Below are positions 55,430-63,781 of a stretch of 64,000 bases of DNA, one piece after another. The DNA comes from Tepidibacter hydrothermalis (GTDB taxonomy: Bacteria; Bacillota; Clostridia; Peptostreptococcales; Peptostreptococcaceae), in NCBI RefSeq assembly GCF_029542625.1, contig NZ_CP120733.1, positions 620,001-684,000 on the forward strand, written 5' to 3'. The notes below the pieces were generated by a model that saw only the letters and a program-made list of their open reading frames with translations, did no database searches and was not told the DNA's origin. How positions within the stretch are numbered: position 1 is the first letter of the stretch; the number at the start of each line of letters is the position of its first letter. The translations under genes were made by a program, and so were the position numbers.

Positions 55430-57112
55430 ATGGAATACAAAAAAATAAAATTAGGAGAAATTCTAATATCTACAGGAAAAATAACTCAAGAACAATTGGA
55501 AAAAGCTTTAAAAGAACAAAAAAATTCTAAAAAAAAGTTAGGCCAAATACTTATAGATAATAATATTATAACGGAACAAGATATTATAGAAATATTAGAG
55601 TTTCAATTAGGGATACCACATATTAATTTGGACAATTTTGTAATAGATGAAGAAGTTCCATTGTTAATATCAGAGAGTTTAGCAAGAAGATATGAGTTAA
55701 TTCCTATAAGAAAAGAAAAAGGAAAGCTTATGGTAGCTATGGTAGACCCTCTTAATATATTTGCAATAGATGATGTCAAAATAGCTACAAATATGGATAT
55801 TGAGCCGTGCATATGTTCTCAACATGACATATTAAATGCAATAGATAGAAGTTATGGAAAAGAAGTAGCTGAAAAGGCAATAGAAGATTTCAAAAGACAA
55901 TATGAGGTAGATAACATAACTGATTTAGATGAAGAAATATTAAATGATATAAATAATGCCCCAGTTGTTAGGCTTGTAAATTCTATAATAAAACAGGCAA
56001 TAAAAGCCAAAGCAAGTGACATACATATTGAACCATTCGAAGAAAATGTTCGAATAAGATTTAGGGTAGATGGACAGCTTCAGGAAATTATGAATTCTGC
56101 AAAAACTACTCATTCGGCAATAGTTACAAGAATTAAAATAATGGGTAAAATGGATATTGCAGAAAAAAGAGTTCCGCAAGATGGTAGAATAGAGCTAAGT
56201 ATAGATGGAAAAGAAGTAGACCTTCGTATATCGGTACTACCGACTGTATTTGGAGAAAAAATAGTTATAAGACTTTTGGATAGAAGTTCATTCTTACTTT
56301 CAAAGAGCCAGCTAGGATTTACAGAGGATAATTTATATAGATTTTATAAATTGATTGAGAATCCTAATGGAATCATATTAATTACTGGTCCTACTGGAAG
56401 TGGTAAAACAACTACATTATATACAATATTAAGGGAATTAAATCAAATAAATAAAAATATAATTACAGTAGAGGACCCTGTAGAGTATAAGCTTCATGGT
56501 ATAAATCAAGTTCAAGTAAATAATAAAGCTGGGTTAACTTTTGCAAATGGACTTAGATCAATACTTAGACAGGACCCGGATATTGTAATGATAGGAGAAA
56601 TAAGAGATAGTGAAACTGCTCAAATTGCAGCAAGAGCAGCAATAACAGGACATCTTGTTATAAGTACAATGCATACTAATGATGCTCCATCTACAATAAC
56701 TAGACTTATAGATATGGGAATACAACCATACCTTATATCAGCATCTGTAGTAGGGTCTATAGCTCAAAGACTTGTTAGAAAAATATGTACTAACTGCAAA
56801 AAAGCATATACTCCTAGTGAAAAAGAAAAAGAAATACTTAATATAGTAGACGACACTAAGCTTTATAGAGGTGAAGGGTGTCCTAAATGCTATGATACTG
56901 GATATAAAGGAAGAACTTCAATTCATGAAATAATGAATATGAGTAAAAATATAAGAGAATCAATAGATAATAAAGAAGGTATAGATAAATTGAGAAAAAT
57001 AGCAATGGATGAGGGAATGATCATACTTGAAGATAATTGTAAAGAACTTGTACTAAATGGAATAACTAGCTTTGAAGAATTTATGACAGTTGCATATAAT
57101 AATAATAATTAG
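55430..57112 (+). CDS. pilB: Type IV pilus assembly ATPase PilB
   Basis: This is a 560-residue extension ATPase (GspE/PilB family). The N-terminal MshEN-type domain (ISTGKITQEQLEKALKEQ.., LGIPHINLDNF) is known in some relatives to bind c-di-GMP. Residues 190-260 form the N2 domain (KAKASDIHIEPFEENVRIRFRVDGQLQE). Walker A is [13 protein letters not shown] (about residue 320), the Asp box is TVEDPVEYK, Walker B is DPDIVMIGEIRDSETA, and the His box is TGHLVISTMHTNDA. A four-Cys zinc site is CTNCKKAY .. GCPKCYDTG. The stop is followed at once by pilT. Confidence 0.96.
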   Translation: MEYKKIKLGEILISTGKITQEQLEKALKEQKNSKKKLGQILIDNNIITEQDIIEILEFQLGIPHINLDNFVIDEEVPLLISESLARRYELIPIRKEKGKLMVAMVDPLNIFAIDDVKIATNMDIEPCICSQHDILNAIDRSYGKEVAEKAIEDFKRQYEVDNITDLDEEILNDINNAPVVRLVNSIIKQAIKAKASDIHIEPFEENVRIRFRVDGQLQEIMNSAKTTHSAIVTRIKIMGKMDIAEKRVPQDGRIELSIDGKEVDLRISVLPTVFGEKIVIRLLDRSSFLLSKSQLGFTEDNLYRFYKLIENPNGIILITGPTGSGKTTTLYTILRELNQINKNIITVEDPVEYKLHGINQVQVNNKAGLTFANGLRSILRQDPDIVMIGEIRDSETAQIAARAAITGHLVISTMHTNDAPSTITRLIDMGIQPYLISASVVGSIAQRLVRKICTNCKKAYTPSEKEKEILNIVDDTKLYRGEGCPKCYDTGYKGRTSIHEIMNMSKNIRESIDNKEGIDKLRKIAMDEGMIILEDNCKELVLNGITSFEEFMTVAYNNNN

Positions 57113-57121
57113 GTGATGGAT

Positions 57122-58171
57122 ATGAACATATATGATTTACTTGAAAAAACAATAGAATTAGGGGCATCAGATCTTCATATAACAGTTGGATTTCCACCTG
57201 TTATGAGGATAAATGGAAAGCTTAGTAAGTATGGGGAAGATATATTATTGCCAGATGATAATTTGAGTTTGGTAAAGCAAATACTAGATGAAGAAAAATT
57301 TGAAAAATTAGAAGAAAAAGGTGAATTGGATACATCAGTTTCTTATCATAAATTAGGAAGATTTAGAGTAAATATATTTAAACAAAGAGGAACATATTGT
57401 ATGGCTATAAGATCTGTAGCTTTAGAAATACCAAGTATGGAAAAACTAGGTCTTCCACCTGTTATAAAGGAATTAGCTAAAAAACAAAGAGGCCTTGTAC
57501 TTGTAACTGGACCTACAGGAAGCGGAAAGTCAACGACATTGGCATCCGTTATTGATTACATAAATAAAAATAGAAGTGAGCACATATTAACATTAGAAGA
57601 TCCTATAGAATATCTTCATAAACACAATAAAAGTATAGTTAATCAAAGAGAAATAGGTACTGACTCTAAGTCATTTGCAAATGCTTTAAGATCATCTTTA
57701 AGACAGGATCCTGATGTAATATTAGTTGGAGAGATGAGAGATTTAGAAACAATATCAATTGCTCTAACAGCAGCAGAAACAGGACACTTAGTATTCTCAA
57801 CACTTCATACTATAGGTGCTGCTAAAACTATAGATAGAATAATAGATGTTTTTCCATCTCACCAGCAAGATCAAATATTAGTACAGTTATCTGCAGTTCT
57901 TGAAGGAGTTATATCACAGCAGTTGATTTCAAAAGAAGATGGAAGTGGAAGAGTTGCTGCACTTGAGGTAATGGTAGCAACTACAGCAATAAGAAATCTT
58001 ATAAGAGAAGGAAAAACACATCAAATACAAACTTCTATACAAACGGGGATGAAGTTTGGAATGCAGACTATGGATAATGAACTAAGGAACTTATATGCAA
58101 AAGGAATTATATCAAAAGAAGCATTGTTGACTTATGCAGTAGATAAGGATATGGTCAGTAGATATATATAG
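57122..58171 (+). CDS. pilT: Type IV pilus retraction ATPase PilT
   Basis: This is a 349-residue retraction motor ATPase. The N-terminal GASDLHITVGFPPVMRINGKL is followed by Walker A GPTGSGKSTTLAS (about residue 127), Walker B DPDVILVGEMRDLETI, the His box HLVFSTLHT, and the AIRNLIREGKTHQI motif near the C-terminus, which is diagnostic for PilT as opposed to PilB. I prefer ATG 57122 because AGGTGATGG precedes it; GTG 57113 directly follows the pilB stop without an SD. Presence of pilT means that twitching-type retraction is possible. Confidence 0.96.
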   Translation: MNIYDLLEKTIELGASDLHITVGFPPVMRINGKLSKYGEDILLPDDNLSLVKQILDEEKFEKLEEKGELDTSVSYHKLGRFRVNIFKQRGTYCMAIRSVALEIPSMEKLGLPPVIKELAKKQRGLVLVTGPTGSGKSTTLASVIDYINKNRSEHILTLEDPIEYLHKHNKSIVNQREIGTDSKSFANALRSSLRQDPDVILVGEMRDLETISIALTAAETGHLVFSTLHTIGAAKTIDRIIDVFPSHQQDQILVQLSAVLEGVISQQLISKEDGSGRVAALEVMVATTAIRNLIREGKTHQIQTSIQTGMKFGMQTMDNELRNLYAKGIISKEALLTYAVDKDMVSRYI

Positions 58172-58182
58172 GGGGTGAAGAT

Positions 58183-59394
58183 ATGCCCAACTATAAGTAT
58201 AGTGCTATAGATAAATCGGGTAAGAAGATTGAGGGTAAGTATACAGCAAATTCGAAGGAAGAAGTTTTGTCAATGTTAAGGCAAAACAATTATTATCCTA
58301 TGAAAGTAGAGGAAGATAGAGGAAGTAAAGATCTAAGAATTGGAGATTATTTTAGAAAAATAAAAACTAAGGATATAGCAATTTTTTGTAGACAGTTTTA
58401 TACATTGTTAAATGCAGGTATTACAATAATAAGTTGTTTAGATATTTTAAAACTTCAAACTGAAAATAAAAAACTTGCAAAAGTTATTGGGGATGTTCAT
58501 GATGATGTTCAAAAAGGACTTACATTTTCAGAAAGTCTTAAAAAACAAAAACATGTATTTCCAGAATTGCTTATTAACATGGTGGAAGCAGGAGAAGTAA
58601 GTGGTAACTTAGATGTGATAATGGAGAGAATGGCTTTTCATTATGAAAAAGAAAACAAAATTAATAACAAAATAAAGGGTGCTATGGCATATCCTATAAT
58701 ATTAAGTATAGTAGCAGTGGGTGTAGTGACATTCTTATTAACTTTTGTTATGCCGACTTTTGTTGGAATGTTTGAAAGCAGTGGAGTTGAACTACCTCTT
58801 CCAACTAGAATACTTCTCAGTATAAGTAATGGTATAAAAAACTATTGGTATATACATTTATTGACACTTTCTGTCGGTATTTATGCTATAATAAAGTATA
58901 CAAAAAGTGAAAGAGGAAAAATGTTAATAGGAATTATAAACTTTAGAATACCTATAGTAAAAGGAATAACACAGAAAATAATTACATCAAGATTTACAAG
59001 AACATTATCTACATTATTATCAAGTGGAGTACCGTTAATACAAGCACTTGAAATTGTAGCAAAAATAGTAGGAAATATAATCGTAGAAAAAGGAATCCTT
59101 GAAGCTAAAGAAGAGGTTAGAAAAGGTATAGACCTTGCAAGTCCTCTTGAGAAGATAGGAGTATTTCCACCAATGGTTACTTCAATGATAAAAATAGGAG
59201 AAGAATCAGGTTCTCTAGATGAAATACTTGAAAAGACAGCTGATTTTTATGATGAAGAACTAGAAACAGCATTGGGGCAAATAACGACATTAATTGAGCC
59301 AATTATGATCATTGTTATGGGTGGAGTTGTTGGATTTATTGTTATAGCTATGATGCTTCCTATGTTTGATATGGTTAATACAATAGATATGTAG
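58183..59394 (+). CDS. pilC: Type IV pilus inner-membrane platform protein PilC
   Basis: This is a 403-residue polytopic membrane protein of the GspF/PilC family that anchors the ATPases. The N-terminal ARND-like segment (PNYKYSAIDKSGKKIEGKY) is followed by two repeats of the T2SSF domain: FCRQFYTLLNAGITIISCLDIL..VFPELLINMVEAGEVSGNLD (about 66-145) and FTRTLSTLLSSGVPLIQALEI..FPPMVTSMIKIGEESGSLDEIL (about 269-350), with TM helices at about 165-195, 220-240 and 375-400. The ribosome site GGGGGTGAAG overlaps the pilT stop region. It is the last gene before the riboswitch. Confidence 0.96.
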   Translation: MPNYKYSAIDKSGKKIEGKYTANSKEEVLSMLRQNNYYPMKVEEDRGSKDLRIGDYFRKIKTKDIAIFCRQFYTLLNAGITIISCLDILKLQTENKKLAKVIGDVHDDVQKGLTFSESLKKQKHVFPELLINMVEAGEVSGNLDVIMERMAFHYEKENKINNKIKGAMAYPIILSIVAVGVVTFLLTFVMPTFVGMFESSGVELPLPTRILLSISNGIKNYWYIHLLTLSVGIYAIIKYTKSERGKMLIGIINFRIPIVKGITQKIITSRFTRTLSTLLSSGVPLIQALEIVAKIVGNIIVEKGILEAKEEVRKGIDLASPLEKIGVFPPMVTSMIKIGEESGSLDEILEKTADFYDEELETALGQITTLIEPIMIIVMGGVVGFIVIAMMLPMFDMVNTIDM

Positions 59395-59562
59395 AGTTAT
59401 TTTTACATAATCCAAGAACAATTCGTTTTTTCTCTTAGTATAAATATCTATTTAAAAGTTGTTCAAAAAATGAATAATTATTAGTTTCTTGGGTATGAAA
59501 TTTAGTATATATTTAAGAAACTTAATCGTTAGATTTTTAAAATGAAAAATTATATAGGGAAC

Positions 59563-59628
59563 TGTGAAGTATCTTCTGTATTTGGGCACCTGGAAGATGT
59601 GGAGTTAGTGGTGCAACCGACCGCCAAG
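59563..59628 (+). ncRNA. Cyclic di-GMP-II riboswitch aptamer
   Basis: The segment contains the recognisable class-II c-di-GMP aptamer motifs in order: GGGAACTGTGAAGTAT near the 5' side, TTTGGGCACC (59581-59590), GAGTTAGTGGTGCAACCGAC (59602-59621) and a closing CCGCC. I compare this from memory with the Clostridium class-II aptamer of known structure (TTGGGCAC ... GAGTTAGTAGTGCAACCGACCG). It lies in the leader of pilA, where this class is known to act in Clostridioides difficile. The 3' strand of the closing helix overlaps the 5' arm of a terminator at 59623, predicting transcription of pilA when c-di-GMP is bound. Confidence 0.92.
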
Positions 59629-59668
59629 TATTAAGCAAGTATGTTTGTTTAAATAGTTGGCTTTTATT
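59623..59668 (+). terminator. Riboswitch-controlled terminator before pilA
   Basis: GCCAA-G-TATT (59623-59632) pairs with AATA-G-TTGGC (59652-59661), followed by TTTTATT. Its 5' arm shares bases with the aptamer closing helix, so the two structures are mutually exclusive. Confidence 0.75.
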
Positions 59669-59690
59669 ATATTTGAAAGGAGGTGAAATT

Positions 59691-60080
59691 ATGTTAAGAA
59701 ATATTCAAAAGAAATTAAAGAATAAAAAAGGATTTACGTTAGTTGAATTAATTATAGTTTTAGCTATATTAGGAATAATAGCAGCTATTGCAGTTCCAAG
59801 ATTTACTGGAATACAAGCAGATGCTAAGGAAAAAGCTGATAGAGCAACAGCTTCAATGATAGGAAAATCAGCTGAACTTTATTGTATTCAAAAGGAAGTA
59901 GATGATGTAGAAATAAAAGATCTTGTGGATAAGGGATATTTAGACAAAACACCTAAGGCTCAAAGTAGTGATAAGGATTTTGTTTTAGATGTGAAAACTG
60001 GCAAAGCTGAAGTTACATTAGATGGTAAAACTCTTTATGGTGGGGAAGAAACCGCTAAAAAGGAAGACCCTAAAGAATAA
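59691..60080 (+). CDS. pilA: Type IV major pilin-like prepilin
   Basis: This is a 129-residue prepilin. ATG 59691 is preceded by AAAGGAGGTG, which rules out the longer frame. The leader is basic (LRNIQKKLKNKKG), and the prepilin peptidase site is G14-F15 followed by TLVELIIVLAILGIIAAIAVP, with the conserved Glu at +5 of the mature protein. The globular part is short and acidic, ending with TAKKEDPKE. There are no disulphide cysteines of the usual pair (a single Cys at ELYCIQ). It is directly controlled by the c-di-GMP-II riboswitch. The small size fits Gram-positive PilA1-type pilins. Confidence 0.95.
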   Translation: MLRNIQKKLKNKKGFTLVELIIVLAILGIIAAIAVPRFTGIQADAKEKADRATASMIGKSAELYCIQKEVDDVEIKDLVDKGYLDKTPKAQSSDKDFVLDVKTGKAEVTLDGKTLYGGEETAKKEDPKE

Positions 60081-60094
60081 ATATAAAATTGCAT

Positions 60095-60121
60095 AAGTGA
60101 TTAGCCCATGGCTAATCACTT
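60095..60121 (+). promoter_or_regulatory. 12-bp inverted repeat between pilA and pilD
   Basis: AAGTGATTAGCC and GGCTAATCACTT pair around CAT, a very stable hairpin without a T-run (CCTACATATTTTTC follows). It probably stabilises or processes the pilA message relative to the downstream genes rather than terminating strongly. Confidence 0.6.
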
Positions 60122-60148
60122 CCTACATATTTTTCAAAGGAGAAACAT

Positions 60149-60895
60149 ATGAAATTAATAATTTTAACCCTAGGCCTTCTCATAGGCTCATTCCTAAATG
60201 TATGTATACATAGAATACCAAACGGTAAATCAATTTCATTTCCACCATCTCATTGTCCAAAATGTAATACTAATCTAAAACCTATTGATTTAATCCCAGT
60301 AATAAGCTTTATTTGGACAAGAGGTAAATGTAGATATTGTAGTCAAAAAATATCTATGAGATATCCTTTAGTCGAGATATTAAATGCATTAATCTATTTA
60401 ATATTATATCTAAAATTTAGTATAACCATCTTATTCGTAAAATATGCAATTCTTGCAAGTATTCTTATAGTTATAAGCTTTATAGATTATGATCATCAGA
60501 TTATACCAGATGAAATTATAGTATTTGGAATGCTATTAAGTTTTATTATACATATAGTACATAATTTTAAAGGGGATTCTTTGAATGGGTTAATCGGACT
60601 ACTTATTGGTGGAGGATTGTTTTTGATTATTGCACTAATAACTAACGCTATGGGTGGAGGAGATATTAAGCTCATGGGAATGTTAGGTTTTAGTTTAGGA
60701 TATAAATATATTCTTTTGATAACGTTATTATCTTTTATTATAGGGGCAGTAGTTTCATTGATATTAATATTTCTTAAAATAAAAAGTAGAAAAGATTTCA
60801 TTCCATTTGGACCTTTTATAGCCATGGCAGCTTTTGTAACAATCTACTATGGAGATGAGATCATAAATTGGTATATACTCAAAATAATAAGCTAG
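60149..60895 (+). CDS. pilD: Prepilin leader peptidase / N-methyltransferase PilD
   Basis: This is a 248-residue membrane aspartic protease that cleaves prepilins and methylates the new N-terminus. The N-terminal LGLLIGSFLNVCIHRIPNGKS is followed by the zinc-type methylase loop CPKCNTNLK .. CRYCSQKISMRYPLVE (about residues 37-75), and by the catalytic aspartates in FIDYDHQIIPDE (about residue 111) and MGGGDIKLMGMLG (about residue 168). Seven to eight hydrophobic segments are visible. Its substrates here are the prepilins at 59691 and 63778. Confidence 0.96.
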   Translation: MKLIILTLGLLIGSFLNVCIHRIPNGKSISFPPSHCPKCNTNLKPIDLIPVISFIWTRGKCRYCSQKISMRYPLVEILNALIYLILYLKFSITILFVKYAILASILIVISFIDYDHQIIPDEIIVFGMLLSFIIHIVHNFKGDSLNGLIGLLIGGGLFLIIALITNAMGGGDIKLMGMLGFSLGYKYILLITLLSFIIGAVVSLILIFLKIKSRKDFIPFGPFIAMAAFVTIYYGDEIINWYILKIIS

Positions 60896-60913
60896 ATTAA
60901 TGGGGGGAATAAC

Positions 60914-61972
60914 TTGTTTAATAACAAAGTTTTGTCTATAGATATAGGTAATAAAAATATAAAAATAGTATTAGGAAAACAAAATAAAAATAATGTATCG
61001 GTAGAAAAGGCAATTGTCATAGAAACTCCTCCTAACTCGTATAGAGATGGAAACGTATGGGACATACAAGGTTTGAAGTCAGTTATAAACAAATACATAA
61101 AAAGTGAAAAAATAAAAACTAAAAAAACAATTTGTACAGTTCAGAGTACATCAATCATCAATAGAGAAATAAAACTACCTCTTGCAAAAAAAGAAGAAGA
61201 AATGAACACAATGGTAAGATTTGAAATAGAGCAGTATTTGCCGATTATGTTTGATGATTATGTAATAGAATATAAAATTCTAGAAACTTTTATTGAAGAA
61301 GGTATTAAAAAAGGAAGAATAACTGTTGCTGCACTTCCTAAAACAATAGCAGAAGATTATTTGAAATTAATAAAAGAATTAAGTTTAACTCCTGTAGCTT
61401 TAGATATGAATTCAAATGCAGTATCTAAATTATATGAATCTAAGGTTACTATTAATGATGAAAACTCCAGTTTGGATAAAACTGTTGCTGTTATAGATAT
61501 AGGACATACTCAGATGAATTTAAATATGATTTCTAATGGGGTAGTAGAATTTAGTCGAGTTATACCTGTTGGAAGTAATGAAATAGATACAAATATTGCG
61601 AATATGCTTAATGTATCGTTAGAAGAAGCTGAAAAGAGAAAAATAGAAAATTCTAATTTAAATCATGAAAAGGGTCTTATTTCATTAGAAATGTTAAATG
61701 ACATAGTAAAAGATACTGTAAATAATTACATGGAAGAAATTAGAAGGATATTCAGATATTATAAAAATATAAAAAGAGAAAACACAATAGATGAAATATA
61801 CTTACATGGTGCAGGTTCAGAAATTAAAGGGTTAGAAGATTACCTGAAAAAAGAATTAGATATTTCAGTTGTGAAAATAGAAAAAATGTCTAATGTAAAG
61901 CTCGGTAAAGAAACACAAGATATAAAACTAAATCAATATTTAAATTGCATAGGTTCAATTATACGAAAGTAG
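60914..61972 (+). CDS. pilM: Type IV pilus assembly protein PilM
   Basis: This is a 352-residue actin-like cytoplasmic ATP-binding protein that links PilN to the machine. The phosphate-1 motif is VLSIDIGNKNIKIVLG at the N-terminus, the phosphate-2 motif is VAVIDIGHTQMNLNMI (about residue 192), and the adenosine motif is IYLHGAGSEIKGLEDYL (about residue 294). EMNTMVRFEIEQYLP is a family block. The start is TTG at 60914 behind GGGGGG. The pilMNO order is conserved. Confidence 0.93.
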   Translation: MFNNKVLSIDIGNKNIKIVLGKQNKNNVSVEKAIVIETPPNSYRDGNVWDIQGLKSVINKYIKSEKIKTKKTICTVQSTSIINREIKLPLAKKEEEMNTMVRFEIEQYLPIMFDDYVIEYKILETFIEEGIKKGRITVAALPKTIAEDYLKLIKELSLTPVALDMNSNAVSKLYESKVTINDENSSLDKTVAVIDIGHTQMNLNMISNGVVEFSRVIPVGSNEIDTNIANMLNVSLEEAEKRKIENSNLNHEKGLISLEMLNDIVKDTVNNYMEEIRRIFRYYKNIKRENTIDEIYLHGAGSEIKGLEDYLKKELDISVVKIEKMSNVKLGKETQDIKLNQYLNCIGSIIRK

Positions 61973-61982
61973 GTAGAGCGTT

Positions 61983-62543
61983 ATGAGAGATTTTAACTTT
62001 TTTTCACCATATATAAATGAAAATAAAAAATCAAAAAATAATAATATATTAATAATTTTAAGTATAACTATATTAATTATATCTATGGTTGGATTTACAA
62101 TATATACAAATAGTAAAATTACAAAGCTAGAAAAAGAAAAAGCAAAGTATGAAGAATATTTAAATTCAGAAAAAGTAGTTAAAGAGTTAGCAAAAGTGAA
62201 TAAGAAAAAAGAAAAAATAGAAATTATGAAAAAATATTATAATGAGGTAAGTGATATTAATATAGAAATGAATAAAGCAGATAAAATTAATACTATTTTA
62301 ATGGATAGAATATCTTCAAAACTACCTACAAATTTATTTTTAAGGTATATGAAGATAGATGGAATAAATATAAGTATTCAGGGAGTAGCAATGAATAGAA
62401 CATCTATAGGAGAACTTGAATATAACTTGAAGCAATTAAATATATTTGAGTCTGTACATATATCTAATATAAGTAAAGAATCAGATGAATCTGAGAATTT
62501 CACATTTGCCTTAAAGTGCACCTTGAAAGGCGGTGAAATGTAG
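61983..62543 (+). CDS. pilN: Type IV pilus assembly protein PilN
   Basis: This is a 186-residue bitopic protein with a short N-terminal tail (FNFFSPYINENKKS) resembling the PilN INLLP-type motif that docks in PilM. One TM helix (about residues 22-40), a coiled coil (about 45-85) and a small ferredoxin-like domain (LFLRYMKIDGINISIQGVA..) follow. It sits between pilM and the PilO-like gene and overlaps the latter by 1 nt. Confidence 0.88.
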   Translation: MRDFNFFSPYINENKKSKNNNILIILSITILIISMVGFTIYTNSKITKLEKEKAKYEEYLNSEKVVKELAKVNKKKEKIEIMKKYYNEVSDINIEMNKADKINTILMDRISSKLPTNLFLRYMKIDGINISIQGVAMNRTSIGELEYNLKQLNIFESVHISNISKESDESENFTFALKCTLKGGEM

Positions 62544-63781
62544 TGAAATTAAGTACAAGAGAAAAAATAATGCTAATAGTACTAGGATTGATTCTTATTA
62601 TAGGAGGATATTATAAATTTATATTAAGTCCACAGCTTACAAAGCTTGATAATATGAAGCAAGACGTAATAGACAAAAAAGCTGAGGTAGAAAGAGTTAA
62701 AGTAGAAATAACTGAGAATAGCCCAGTGTATAAAGAATTTAAAATTATAAATGCTAAAATAAAGTCTATGACAAAACCTTTATTTCCAAGTATAAATCAA
62801 GAAAAAATAATAGTGATTTTAGATGATATGCTTGAAAAATCAAAGATAGAAGGGCAATCAATTAGCTTTTCAGACATAGATGTTAATGTAATTGATGTAA
62901 AGAAAGAAGAAGAAAAAGATAAAGATTATTTGATAAAAGATTTATCCGAAGAATATAAAGGGAAGAAAAAAGTAAAGAAAGATGAAACAAATAATGATGA
63001 ACAAAAAGATCCAGAGGAAAATACAAATGAAATTGAAAAAATGACGGCAACAATTAGTTATAAGGGAAAATATAAAGATTTAATTGTTTTTTTACAACAA
63101 ATAGAAACATATGATAAAAAGATACTTGTAAATAATATTTCAATATCTAAATCTAAACAAAACAATATAGATGAAGAAGGAATTGTAACCGATAATAATA
63201 GTATAACAGGAAGTATTGCATTAGACTTTTACGCCGCTGCTAAGATTCATGAACAAGATGAAGAGTATTTAAAGTGGGATTTTGACAATGGATATGGAAA
63301 AGGTGACCCGTTTGTTCCTTTTAGTGGGTATTCTGAATATAATGAAAATGATATAGTTGTGAATAATGATTTTATTATGACTGTAAAGCCTATATCTTCC
63401 GATTTACCTACTGTGATAATGGGAAGAGCTATGGATAAGTTAGGTAGAAGCTATGTGTACGCAGATAATCGAAATTTTGAAAATGTAGAATTTCAAATAG
63501 TTCAAGTTGATAAAAAATATTATTACAAATATAAAACTCAAGGAGAAGCTTATCCTAAAGACTATGAAAATGATATGATTCAGTTTGATCCACATGGAAC
63601 TACTGTAAATCTTAATATTATAAGTAATAAAAGAAATAGTGATGAAGATAATAGTGGAGTAAATTTATCTTTAATAAATAAAACAAACCTAAAACTGAAT
63701 GTAAAAGTTGATTATGAAGATGTTAAAAATCCTAGAGTAAAGGTAGTTAATAAGCTTGGGAATGTTAAGGTGATAAAATGA
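62543..63781 (+). CDS. pilO: PilO-like pilus assembly protein with long C-terminal extension
   Basis: This 412-residue bitopic protein has a TM helix at about residues 9-27 (IMLIVLGLILIIGGYYKFIL), a coiled coil, and a PilO/GspM-type ferredoxin-like domain up to about residue 245. That part includes an acidic/Lys-rich insert (about 128-160) and YKGKYKDLIVFLQQIETYDKKILVNNISIS. The C-terminal 165 residues are an extra domain of beta character (NGYGKGDPFVPFSGYSEYNE, VIMGRAMDKLGRSYVYADNR, YPKDYENDMIQFDPHGTTVN), so the protein is about twice the usual PilO length. The start is GTG, overlapping the pilN stop, with GGCGGTGA upstream. The extension is unassigned. Confidence 0.8.
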   Translation: MKLSTREKIMLIVLGLILIIGGYYKFILSPQLTKLDNMKQDVIDKKAEVERVKVEITENSPVYKEFKIINAKIKSMTKPLFPSINQEKIIVILDDMLEKSKIEGQSISFSDIDVNVIDVKKEEEKDKDYLIKDLSEEYKGKKKVKKDETNNDEQKDPEENTNEIEKMTATISYKGKYKDLIVFLQQIETYDKKILVNNISISKSKQNNIDEEGIVTDNNSITGSIALDFYAAAKIHEQDEEYLKWDFDNGYGKGDPFVPFSGYSEYNENDIVVNNDFIMTVKPISSDLPTVIMGRAMDKLGRSYVYADNRNFENVEFQIVQVDKKYYYKYKTQGEAYPKDYENDMIQFDPHGTTVNLNIISNKRNSDEDNSGVNLSLINKTNLKLNVKVDYEDVKNPRVKVVNKLGNVKVIK

